The notes under the pieces were generated by a model. It was given only the letters and a program-made list of their open reading frames with translations. It had not been told where the DNA came from and did not search any database. From Propionibacteriaceae bacterium (GTDB taxonomy: Bacteria > Actinomycetota > Actinomycetes > Propionibacteriales > Propionibacteriaceae): a DNA stretch of 5,559 nt. The position numbers and the translations under genes are program-made. Shown one piece after another: positions 1-4,517 of this stretch (its first letter is position 1; every line of letters starts with the position of its first letter). The stretch is taken from positions 527 through 6,085 of the forward strand of contig PMBM01000170.1 of the NCBI GenBank assembly GCA_003153855.1. The letters run 5' to 3'.

Positions 1-32
1 GCTCGAAGACGGCCTCGTTCGAGAGCCCTCGC

Positions 33-44
33 TATCTTGTCGGT
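33..44 (+). promoter_or_regulatory. Candidate -10 box for the deacetylase gene (possible leaderless start)
   Basis: TATCTT at 33-38 fits the actinobacterial -10 pattern TAnnnT. It lies six bases before the GTG chosen as the start of the deacetylase gene. No purine-rich ribosome binding site stands between the two. Transcription would therefore begin at or very near the GTG and give a leaderless mRNA, which is common in actinobacteria. No good -35 hexamer is visible, and only 44 bases lie upstream in the window. Confidence 0.35.
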
Positions 45-908
45 GTGCGGATTGGACCTTCCCCCCTATTGTGCGTCGTTCTGGCAGCAGTGCTCGCGTT
101 GAGCGCGTGCGCGGTGAGGCCCGTAGGATCCAGCGATGGCCGCGTCGTGCCGGCGGGCACGGTGATGCCGACACGGACGGGAACACCGTCGGTCGGCGCC
201 ACTGCTACGGCGCCATCCCTCACCAGCTCGTGCCCCCGCCCCGCTGTCGGCTTCGTCACCGCGGCGCCGGGGGCCGGCAAGACTGTCGCGCTCACCTTCG
301 AAGACGGCCCGGGACCCGACGATGCGGCGCTGCTCCAGATCCTGACCGCACACCGGGTCCCCGCGACCTTCTTCCTCACCGGGGCTCATTCCGCCGACCA
401 GCCTGCTCGAGTACGGGCCCTGGCTGCGGCAGGGGAACTCGTCGCGGACCACTCCTACGACCACCGGTACCCGCGGGAGGTCCCCGGCGGCTGGACCGTG
501 CCGTACGTGATGGACCAGATCACCCGCACCAACGCTGTCCTCGCGAGCCAGACCAACCTCCCGGTGTGCTTCTTCCGCCCGCCGGGCGGGTTCGAGGACA
601 GTGTCCTGCAGGCTGCCTCGGCAGAGGGCATGAGCGCGGTGCTGTGGTCAGTGGACGCCTACGACTGGAAGCAGCCCGACCACGTCGACGCGGCAGCGAC
701 CCAAGCCATCGTGGCCGCGGCAACGAGCGTCGGCGCTCAGGGTCACCCCATCGTCCTGCTGCACTCGGCCAAGGCCAGCCACGAGCGGAGCTCGAGGGTG
801 TCGGCGTTCCGCGGGAACACCCTGGCCGCGCTGCCCCAGATCATCGACTGGTACGCGGCCCATGGGTTCCAGTTCGTCGACCTCACCGGCCGCTCATTCG
901 GAGCCTGA
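45..908 (+). CDS. Polysaccharide deacetylase (NodB/CE4 family) lipoprotein
   Basis: The product (287 aa) is predicted to be a membrane-anchored metal-dependent deacetylase that removes acetyl groups from cell-wall or other extracellular N-acetylated glycans. Residues 1-22 form a lipoprotein signal: R2, a hydrophobic stretch, then the lipobox L-S-A-C with C22 as the lipidated cysteine. A Pro/Thr/Ser-rich linker of about 50 residues follows, then the NodB domain (about 78-285). The CE4 motifs occur in order: TFEDGP (84-89), the metal-binding H-S-x-D-H (H136, H140), RPPGG (178-182), W201 with D204 and D207, and LLH (238-240). Motif 1 has Glu86 where the family's catalytic-base Asp normally sits. 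The metal-binding D87 and both His are kept. The GTG at 45 is preferred because it places the lipobox correctly, although the frame stays open to the left edge. There is no clear operon partner. The exact glycan substrate cannot be read from sequence. Confidence 0.9.
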   Translation: MRIGPSPLLCVVLAAVLALSACAVRPVGSSDGRVVPAGTVMPTRTGTPSVGATATAPSLTSSCPRPAVGFVTAAPGAGKTVALTFEDGPGPDDAALLQILTAHRVPATFFLTGAHSADQPARVRALAAAGELVADHSYDHRYPREVPGGWTVPYVMDQITRTNAVLASQTNLPVCFFRPPGGFEDSVLQAASAEGMSAVLWSVDAYDWKQPDHVDAAATQAIVAAATSVGAQGHPIVLLHSAKASHERSSRVSAFRGNTLAALPQIIDWYAAHGFQFVDLTGRSFGA

Positions 909-953
909 AGCGGACGGTGGACAGTCGCCTCAACGGTCTAGGTAAGCTCTGCG

Positions 954-965
954 GCCCGGCCGGGC
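954..965. repeat. 12-base GC palindrome downstream of the deacetylase gene
   Basis: GCCCGGCCGGGC is a perfect palindrome 46 bases past the deacetylase stop. It could be the core of a transcription terminator, but it has no natural loop and no T-tract follows. A chance GC palindrome is equally likely in DNA this GC-rich. Confidence 0.25.
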
Positions 966-1179
966 GGCGAGGCCGTGTGATGAGCGCAGCGATGCGATTG
1001 ATCTTGGAGAGCCGGCGTTTCGATGTGATTTGGAATCGCCTACCGCGTCGAGGTCGTCGCGTGATCGGCGTGTTGCAGCCCGATCTGGCGCCAATGGACG
1101 TGCTCCGGCTCACATGGGTTGGTCGACGCGGTGAAGGCAGCTGAGTAGTCGCGGGTCTGCCTGCGTAGTCCTCCATGCA

Positions 1180-1185
1180 TAGACT
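1180..1185 (+). promoter_or_regulatory. Possible -10 box upstream of the CtaG-like gene
   Basis: TAGACT matches TAnnnT and lies 36 bases before the ATG at 1222. No convincing -35 hexamer is seen at the expected distance, so this is only a candidate. Confidence 0.25.
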
Positions 1186-1221
1186 CTGGCAATCCGAGCA
1201 GGGGATAGGCGTGGTGACCGC

Positions 1222-2016
1222 ATGATGCTGGAGTTGGTGGCCAGCGGGCTGGTTCTCGTGCTTGCGGCACCTTACTTATGGCAAGCGTTGCGCCTGCCTG
1301 GATGGGCCCAGTGGCGCACAGTCGTGTATCTCGCCTCGTGCGCACTGCTGTGGTGGTGCTTGGCCGGGACGCCCGCTCAGCTTCGCCCGACCCAGGGGTC
1401 GTGGGGTGTCGTGGGGGTTGCCCTCACCGATGTTCTTGTCGGCTTCGGCTTCGTGGTGGCGGCCCCTATCCGGTTGTGGGAGGAGTCGCGCGGACGCCGA
1501 GCCGCGTGGATTCGGAGTCGGCTCATCCAGGTGTTGGGTTTCCCCCTGGTCAGCGCGAGCTTGAACGGCGTCCTGATCGTCGTGGCGTTCACCTCGCCGT
1601 GGTTCGCGCGATCCCGATCGGTCGACAGCTCCTGGATCGCGCTCATCCTTGCTTGCGTCCTTGGCGGTTTCCTCACCAACTTGCAGCTCTTGTCGCCGGA
1701 TGTTGTGCCTGGGTGGATGACCCCGGGCCCGCGGATGGCTCTCTCGCTCGTCGATGGGCTGTTGGACGAGCTGCCCGGGATTGTCGTCATGGTCACGGTG
1801 AACCCGGTGTGGGGCGGCATTCTGTGGGGCGCGGTTCAGCCGGTCGTGGTCCCGATGATCATCCTGATCCTCATCGACTGGATCCGCCATGACCGCAGAG
1901 TGGCGCGCAACGTCGACTCTGCCCTTGACTCCATCGAGGCGGCCGGCGGCAGTACGAGTACTCCCTGGTGGATCACCGAACGTAGTAGCGACGAGTCGGC
2001 GTCCGGGGAGCGCTAG
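1222..2016 (+). CDS. CtaG-like (caa3-type cytochrome oxidase assembly family) membrane protein, divergent
   Basis: This is a 264-aa integral membrane protein with about seven hydrophobic segments, near residues 3-22, 33-49, 61-84, 102-124, 136-157, 171-193 and 199-220. A charged, Ser/Thr-rich cytoplasmic tail follows. The layout resembles caa3_CtaG proteins, which help insert copper into cytochrome c oxidase. Shared features are a G-T-P after TM2, the N-G-x-L motif near 115, the long TM6, and the closing G-G-I-L-W before TM7 ending in W-I-R-H-D-R-R. The family's conserved membrane histidines are absent; the only His is H223 in the tail. A copper-delivery role is therefore doubtful and the gene may be a repurposed paralog. 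Start: ATG 1222 or the adjacent ATG 1225. A weak GGTGA at 1213-1217 suits the second slightly better, and an in-frame stop at 1180-1182 rules out much extension. It is convergent with the next gene. The family call is from recalled pattern, not a search. Confidence 0.6.
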   Translation: MMLELVASGLVLVLAAPYLWQALRLPGWAQWRTVVYLASCALLWWCLAGTPAQLRPTQGSWGVVGVALTDVLVGFGFVVAAPIRLWEESRGRRAAWIRSRLIQVLGFPLVSASLNGVLIVVAFTSPWFARSRSVDSSWIALILACVLGGFLTNLQLLSPDVVPGWMTPGPRMALSLVDGLLDELPGIVVMVTVNPVWGGILWGAVQPVVVPMIILILIDWIRHDRRVARNVDSALDSIEAAGGSTSTPWWITERSSDESASGER

Positions 2017-2036
2017 GACGGGGGTGCCATGTGGCG

Positions 2037-2056
2037 GTGGCGTCGTCCTTCGCCAC
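2037..2056. terminator. Hairpin between convergent genes, possible bidirectional terminator
   Basis: GTGGCG (2037-2042) and CGCCAC (2051-2056) form a perfect 6-bp stem around an 8-base loop. It sits in the 55-base gap between two converging 3' ends, 20 bases past the plus-strand stop and 15 bases past the minus-strand stop. No T-tract follows on either strand, so it would be an atypical terminator of the kind often proposed in GC-rich bacteria. Confidence 0.4.
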
Positions 2057-2071
2057 GGATGAGCCATCGGG

Positions 2072-2830
2072 TTACTTGAGGATGTTCACTGCCCGGGCGA
2101 TGACCAGGGCTGTCGTCGAGAGGGCGATGGCGCTCTGTACCGCCATGAGGGCCTTGGCCCACCGGGGCATGGGCATCGTGTCTGTCGGTGAGAACGCAGT
2201 GGCATTGGTGAAACTGACATAGAGGTAGTCCCCGAAGCGTGGTTCCCAGTTCTTTGACGCGAGGTGGTGCTGGGTCATCTGCGGGAACAGGAAGTCCGGA
2301 TAGTGACGGGTCGCTGCGGCGCGGGCGAGCGGGCCTCCGCTGTCCAGCTCCCAGTACCAGATCCCGAACGCAATCACGTTCGTCAGATAGATCGCGCCCG
2401 CCGACGCCAGCAGGGGCGCAGCTTGATCGCCCGCAGTCCCGTTGATCAGGCCCATGTCCAACAGCACCGCACTGAATCCGTTGTCCAGAGAGATGATCGC
2501 GACCAGCAGCAGGCTGAGGTATCGACCCTGCGTCGTGTAGCGAGTACGTCTCAGCGGGCTGAGCACGATCAGGGTCACCAGCAACGCGATCTCCAACGTC
2601 GGCAGCAGCCATCGTGGGTGGATGAGTATGAACTGTTGCGCCAGCACCAGCTGCAGGGCTGCCGCCACGACGATCGCCGAGGCGACCGGCACGCGGCTCT
2701 CGTGGGCTGTCGATCTGAGCCAGGCAGGCAATATGCGATCCGCGGAGTCGCCCCACGGTGCGGGAGGAAGTGGGCTTGGGACGCTAGACGGGACTGGATC
2801 CGGCTTGCCAGCGCTGGGGGTCATCGCCAC
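2072..2830 (-). CDS. Conserved membrane protein with potassium-channel-like pore segment
   Basis: This is a 252-aa protein. Residues 1-45 are a Pro/Ser-rich N-terminus. Transmembrane segments lie near 48-68, 74-91, 103-125 and 137-160. Next is a hydrophilic loop starting W-Y-W-E-L-D-x-G-G-P (158-167) and containing D-F-L-F-P-Q-M (179-185). A pore-like stretch D-Y-L-Y-V-S-F-T-N-A-T-A-F-S-P-T-D-T (201-218) precedes the last helix (223-247), which ends in A-R-A-V-N-I-L. The D-Y-L-x-x-S-F-T then S-P-T-D arrangement recalls both the pore loop of two-TM potassium channels and the end of DUF1345-type membrane proteins. A GYG selectivity filter is absent, so ion conduction is only a suggestion. Start: GTG 2830 or ATG 2824. 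An upstream in-frame stop (TGA at 2851-2849) limits extension. The best purine run lies 12 bases before the GTG, which is weak. Function unknown. Confidence 0.75.
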   Translation of the reverse strand: MAMTPSAGKPDPVPSSVPSPLPPAPWGDSADRILPAWLRSTAHESRVPVASAIVVAAALQLVLAQQFILIHPRWLLPTLEIALLVTLIVLSPLRRTRYTTQGRYLSLLLVAIISLDNGFSAVLLDMGLINGTAGDQAAPLLASAGAIYLTNVIAFGIWYWELDSGGPLARAAATRHYPDFLFPQMTQHHLASKNWEPRFGDYLYVSFTNATAFSPTDTMPMPRWAKALMAVQSAIALSTTALVIARAVNILK

Positions 2831-2872
2831 AGTTTGGCACGATCCTCGTCAGCGGTGATTCCGCCTGTCCTC

Positions 2873-2884
2873 ACGTCAACGTCA
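2873..2884. repeat. Tandem ACGTCA motif upstream of the pore-like protein gene
   Basis: ACGTCA occurs twice in direct tandem, 43-54 bases upstream of the minus-strand GTG. Read on the minus strand the element also contains TTGACG (2879-2874), which resembles a -35 hexamer, but no matching -10 box is seen at the usual spacing. The same core recurs in a palindrome at 3107-3118, so an operator is possible. Confidence 0.3.
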
Positions 2885-2898
2885 CCTATGTCGCAAGA

Positions 2899-2914
2899 CC
2901 CGGCTTTGGCCGGG
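2899..2914 (-). terminator. GC hairpin, possible terminator on the minus strand
   Basis: CCCGGC (2899-2904) pairs perfectly with GCCGGG (2909-2914) around a 4-base loop. On the minus strand it is followed by TCTTG, a short T-rich tail. It would stop transcription coming from 3156-2916 before it reached the downstream membrane protein gene. On the plus strand no T-tract follows. Confidence 0.45.
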
Positions 2915-3106
2915 ATCACCATTCGATGTCGTAGAGGTTACCGGTGTCGCGGCGCTCGGGAGGGCGCTGAAGAAGGAGACGGTGACCGTTCTTGTGGCCG
3001 CCCATGCAACTACCGAATACGGCTGTCCCCCCACCACGGCACTGATCGCAACGAACAGGGCGCAGCTCCCAAGGCCACCGCGAGGGCCCCGACAACGACC
3101 AAGAGA

Positions 3107-3118
3107 CGTGACGTCACG
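3107..3118. repeat. Perfect palindrome CGTGACGTCACG, possible operator
   Basis: This is a 12-base perfect palindrome with a TGACGTCA core. Its half-site also occurs, as tandem ACGTCA, at 2873-2884. Such a symmetric site suits a dimeric repressor, but no regulator gene is nearby, and the site is about 195 bases from the tatA start. Confidence 0.3.
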
Positions 3119-3227
3119 CCAGACCATCCGCGCCCTCTGAGCGCGCTGCGGTACATGCAAACGCCGTGGTGAGTTCTTCCTAGGGCCGGCGGCCGAGCCG
3201 AAGTCAGACCGTGATGTCTCTTCGCTC

Positions 3228-3243
3228 CGGGGTGGCGACCCCG
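3228..3243. repeat. GC-rich hairpin upstream of tatA
   Basis: CGGGGT (3228-3233) and ACCCCG (3238-3243) form a perfect 6-bp stem with loop GGCG. It lies about 37 bases before the tatA -10 candidate. It might insulate tatA from readthrough or be part of its control region. No T-tract follows. Confidence 0.3.
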
Positions 3244-3279
3244 CCCGCATGTCAGGGACGTCCAGACAGGTACCCGGCC

Positions 3280-3285
3280 TAGGAT
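3280..3285 (+). promoter_or_regulatory. Candidate -10 box of the tatAC operon
   Basis: TAGGAT is a good TAnnnT -10 hexamer 27 bases before the tatA ATG. That would place the transcript start about 20 bases upstream of the gene and keep its ribosome binding site in a short leader. The -35 region (GGACGT/GACGTC at 3256-3262) is a poor match to TTGACA. Confidence 0.5.
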
Positions 3286-3300
3286 GGCCCAGTTCTCACT

Positions 3301-3307
3301 GAAGGAG
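3301..3307 (+). promoter_or_regulatory. Strong ribosome binding site of tatA
   Basis: GAAGGAG lies five bases before the ATG at 3313 and fixes the tatA start. Confidence 0.8.
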
Positions 3308-3312
3308 TCGTT

Positions 3313-3612
3313 ATGACGGCGTTGGTCATGGGTCTGCCTGGCGGCATGGAGTGGGTCATCCTGCTCGTTGTTGCCCTGCTGTTGTTCGGCGGAAGTCGTG
3401 TCGCGGGGATGGGCAAGGGCGCCGGCCGGGCAATCCGCGAGTTCAAGGAAGAGATCAAGGCTCCCACCGGTGTCGAGGTCTCCAAGGTTGCTGAGCCCGA
3501 CGGTCTCGCCACACCCGTTGATGCGCCGAAGGCTGCGGTTACCTCCACGCATGTGGATGCGGAGATCGTCAATGCGGAGATCGTGGCCACGGAGCCCCGC
3601 AAGGAGGCCTGA
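3313..3612 (+). CDS. tatA: Sec-independent protein translocase subunit TatA
   Basis: This 99-aa protein is the pore-forming or membrane-weakening subunit of the twin-arginine translocase, which exports folded proteins across the cytoplasmic membrane with TatC. It has the TatA layout: a short outer N-terminus, one transmembrane helix (about 13-25, W14 to L24), the hinge F25-G26, an amphipathic helix (about 29-47) ending in A-I-R-E-F-K, and a disordered acidic/Ala-rich tail. E13 lies 12 residues before the hinge Phe, the place of Gln8 in E. coli TatA. The usual K-K-L-P after the hinge is replaced by G-S-R-V-A-G, so the subtype is slightly atypical. The tail holds a duplicated A-E-I-V. It starts at ATG 3313 behind a strong ribosome binding site and is followed after two bases by tatC. 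No tatB is visible in the window; it may lie elsewhere, or this protein may serve both roles. Confidence 0.92.
   Translation: MTALVMGLPGGMEWVILLVVALLLFGGSRVAGMGKGAGRAIREFKEEIKAPTGVEVSKVAEPDGLATPVDAPKAAVTSTHVDAEIVNAEIVATEPRKEA
3557..3584 (+). repeat. Short direct repeat in the tatA tail
   Basis: ATGCGGAGATCGT occurs at 3557-3569 and again at 3572-3584, a 15-base period. It keeps frame and duplicates five residues, (D/N)-A-E-I-V, at TatA 82-91. This looks like slippage in a disordered tail. Confidence 0.7.
3601..3607 (+). promoter_or_regulatory. Ribosome binding site of tatC inside the tatA end
   Basis: AAGGAGG lies seven bases before ATG 3615 and overlaps the last codons of tatA. It selects this ATG over the internal Met25 (ATG 3687), which has no such site, and indicates coupled translation of the two genes. 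Confidence 0.85.
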
Positions 3613-3614
3613 CT

Positions 3615-4469
3615 ATGTCCGTGCTGAGTGGTGCACGTCGGGTCTGGACGGTACTGAAGCCTCCGGCGTCGACGCCTGACGGCACGATGTCGCTGTACGA
3701 CCATCTGCGGGAGCTGCGCTATCGGGTCATCGTCACAGTGCTTGCGATCGTGGTGACGTCGTCGCTGTGCGCGTTCTTCTATCGGCCGATCCTCAACCTG
3801 GTCCTGTGGCCCTGGCAGGCGGCACTGACCCAGCTCAAGGCCTGGAACCCGACCGTGGCGACGCAGGTCGTCAACCGCGACATCTCGGGACCGTTCATGC
3901 TGGCCCTGAAGGTGTCGGTGGTGGCGGGTGTGCTGGCCGCGTGCCCGGTGTGGCTGTACCAGCTGTGGAAGTTCATCGTCCCGGCGCTGCTGGATAACGA
4001 GAAGCGGTACGCGCGGAACTTCCTTGGCTCGTCGATCCCGCTGTTCCTGTTCGGGTGCGCGGTGGGCTACATGGTGTTGCCGGAGGGTATCAGCGTGATG
4101 CTGCAGTTCACGCCGCAGGGCCTGGGCATCGTCAACCAGCTCGACCTGAACTCGTTCCTCGCGCTTGAGCTGCTGCTGACTTTGCTGTTCGGCGTGTCCT
4201 TCCTGCTGCCCGTGATCCTCGTCATGCTCAACCTCGCCGGGGTCGTGACCGGTAAACAGCTTCGGAAGGCTCGTACGTTCTCGATCTTCGGATGCTTCGT
4301 CTTCGGCGCGATTGCCACGCCCTCGACCGACCCGTTCTCGATGACTGCCCTGGCGCTGCCGATGGCCATCATGTACGTGGTGGCTGAGTTCATCTGCCGA
4401 CGCCACGACGCCCAGAAGGCCAAGAAGCTCGAGGAATCCGGCAACATGCTCGTGTCCATCGACGACTGA
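3615..4469 (+). CDS. tatC: Sec-independent protein translocase subunit TatC
   Basis: This 284-aa multi-spanning protein is the receptor for twin-arginine signal peptides and the core of the Tat translocase. Conserved features: D-H-L-R-E-L-R at 29-35 (E33 matches E. coli Glu15 of the signal-peptide site), S-G-P-F at 91-94, L-Y-Q-L-W-K-F-I-V-P-A-L at 114-125, E129 (E. coli Glu103), F-G-V-S-F at 192-196, L-N-L-A-G-V near 205-210, and T-P-S-T-D-P-F-S at 235-242. Six transmembrane helices fit near 36-56, 95-116, 140-160, 178-204, 223-236 and 242-260. The N-terminus is about 18 residues longer than the E. coli protein. The fourth-helix Glu (E. coli Glu170) is Leu197 here, and the last-helix Glu is Val255. 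Other glutamates lie nearby at 185 and 258. It forms an operon with tatA (2-base gap) and converges on the metal transporter gene. Confidence 0.96.
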   Translation: MSVLSGARRVWTVLKPPASTPDGTMSLYDHLRELRYRVIVTVLAIVVTSSLCAFFYRPILNLVLWPWQAALTQLKAWNPTVATQVVNRDISGPFMLALKVSVVAGVLAACPVWLYQLWKFIVPALLDNEKRYARNFLGSSIPLFLFGCAVGYMVLPEGISVMLQFTPQGLGIVNQLDLNSFLALELLLTLLFGVSFLLPVILVMLNLAGVVTGKQLRKARTFSIFGCFVFGAIATPSTDPFSMTALALPMAIMYVVAEFICRRHDAQKAKKLEESGNMLVSIDD

Positions 4470-4483
4470 TGGCTGTCGGCGAA

Positions 4484-4517
4484 CCTGGCCTCTTAGGTGA
4501 CGCTGAGCACGGCCAGG
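4484..4517. terminator. Inverted repeat between tatC and the metal transporter, weak terminator candidate
   Basis: CCTGGCC (4484-4490) and GGCCAGG (4511-4517) are a perfect 7-bp inverted repeat with a 20-base loop, sitting over the converging 3' ends. The right arm falls inside the last codons of the minus-strand gene. The large loop and missing T-tract make it a weak candidate. Confidence 0.3.

Larger units (their letters stand above)
909..1221. other. Intergenic gap with no convincing gene
   Basis: About 310 bases separate the deacetylase stop from the next start. A 54-codon plus-strand frame from the ATG at 980 to the stop at 1144 is open. It is Arg-rich, has only background-level G/C at third positions and lacks a ribosome binding site, so I do not call it. 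Minus-strand frames here are low-complexity Arg/Thr/Pro strings typical of shadow translation. The gap contains a 12-base GC palindrome near its left end and a -10-like hexamer, TAGACT, at 1180-1185 ahead of the next gene. A decayed gene remnant is possible but not demonstrable by eye. Confidence 0.5.
2882..3156 (-). pseudogene. Possible frameshifted small membrane or secreted protein gene
   Basis: From the minus-strand ATG at 3156, one frame encodes a basic N-terminus and a strongly hydrophobic stretch (L-L-V-V-V-G-A-L-A-V-A-L-G-A-A), then stops at 3010. A second frame over about 3060-2990 continues with another membrane-like stretch (A-L-F-V-A-I-S-A-V-V-G-G) and runs to a stop at 2882. Joining them by a single frameshift around 3065-3055 gives a plausible two-helix protein of about 90 residues. 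The third frame ends in D-T-G-N-L-Y-D-I-E-W with its stop at 2918-2916, directly before a hairpin, so the true 3' end is ambiguous. No ribosome binding site is well placed; GGAAG lies about 20 bases upstream of the ATG. This could be a decayed gene or a run of chance hydrophobic codons. Confidence 0.25.
2831..3312. other. Long gene-poor region between the pore-like protein gene and tatA
   Basis: About 480 bases lie between the divergent starts of the minus-strand membrane protein gene and tatA. The stretch holds two GC hairpins, a tandem ACGTCA motif near the minus-strand gene, a CGTGACGTCACG palindrome, a possible frameshifted minus-strand ORF, and the tatA promoter candidate with its ribosome binding site. 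No intact gene is convincing here on either strand. Confidence 0.5.

Noticed and set aside
3..309. A 12-base repeat (TCGAAGACGGCC) at 3-14 and 298-309
   Set aside because: The second copy codes for part of deacetylase motif 1. The first is in a different frame with no flanking similarity, so it is most likely coincidence.
71..1144. Long plus-strand open frame (over 350 codons) overlapping the deacetylase gene
   Set aside because: It is out of frame with the deacetylase, is an Arg/Gly/Pro-rich string without domains, and is a typical GC-rich shadow. Only its last 54 codons lie outside the real gene, and those show no coding bias.
980..1144. 54-codon plus-strand ORF after the deacetylase gene
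   Set aside because: No ribosome binding site, background third-position composition and no recognisable features. Kept only as part of the gap description.
1276..2067. Minus-strand open frame (263 codons) opposite the CtaG-like gene
   Set aside because: Polar, Pro/Arg/His-rich translation without family features, while the plus strand gives a coherent multi-helix protein.
2264..3172. Plus-strand open frame (302 codons) across the pore-like protein gene and the gap
   Set aside because: Low-complexity Arg/Gln-rich translation opposite a gene with clear membrane helices and motifs. No ribosome binding site.
3279..4406. Long minus-strand open frame (375 codons) across tatA and tatC
   Set aside because: Its translation is His/Arg/Gln-rich low complexity opposite two well-supported Tat genes. 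It is a shadow.
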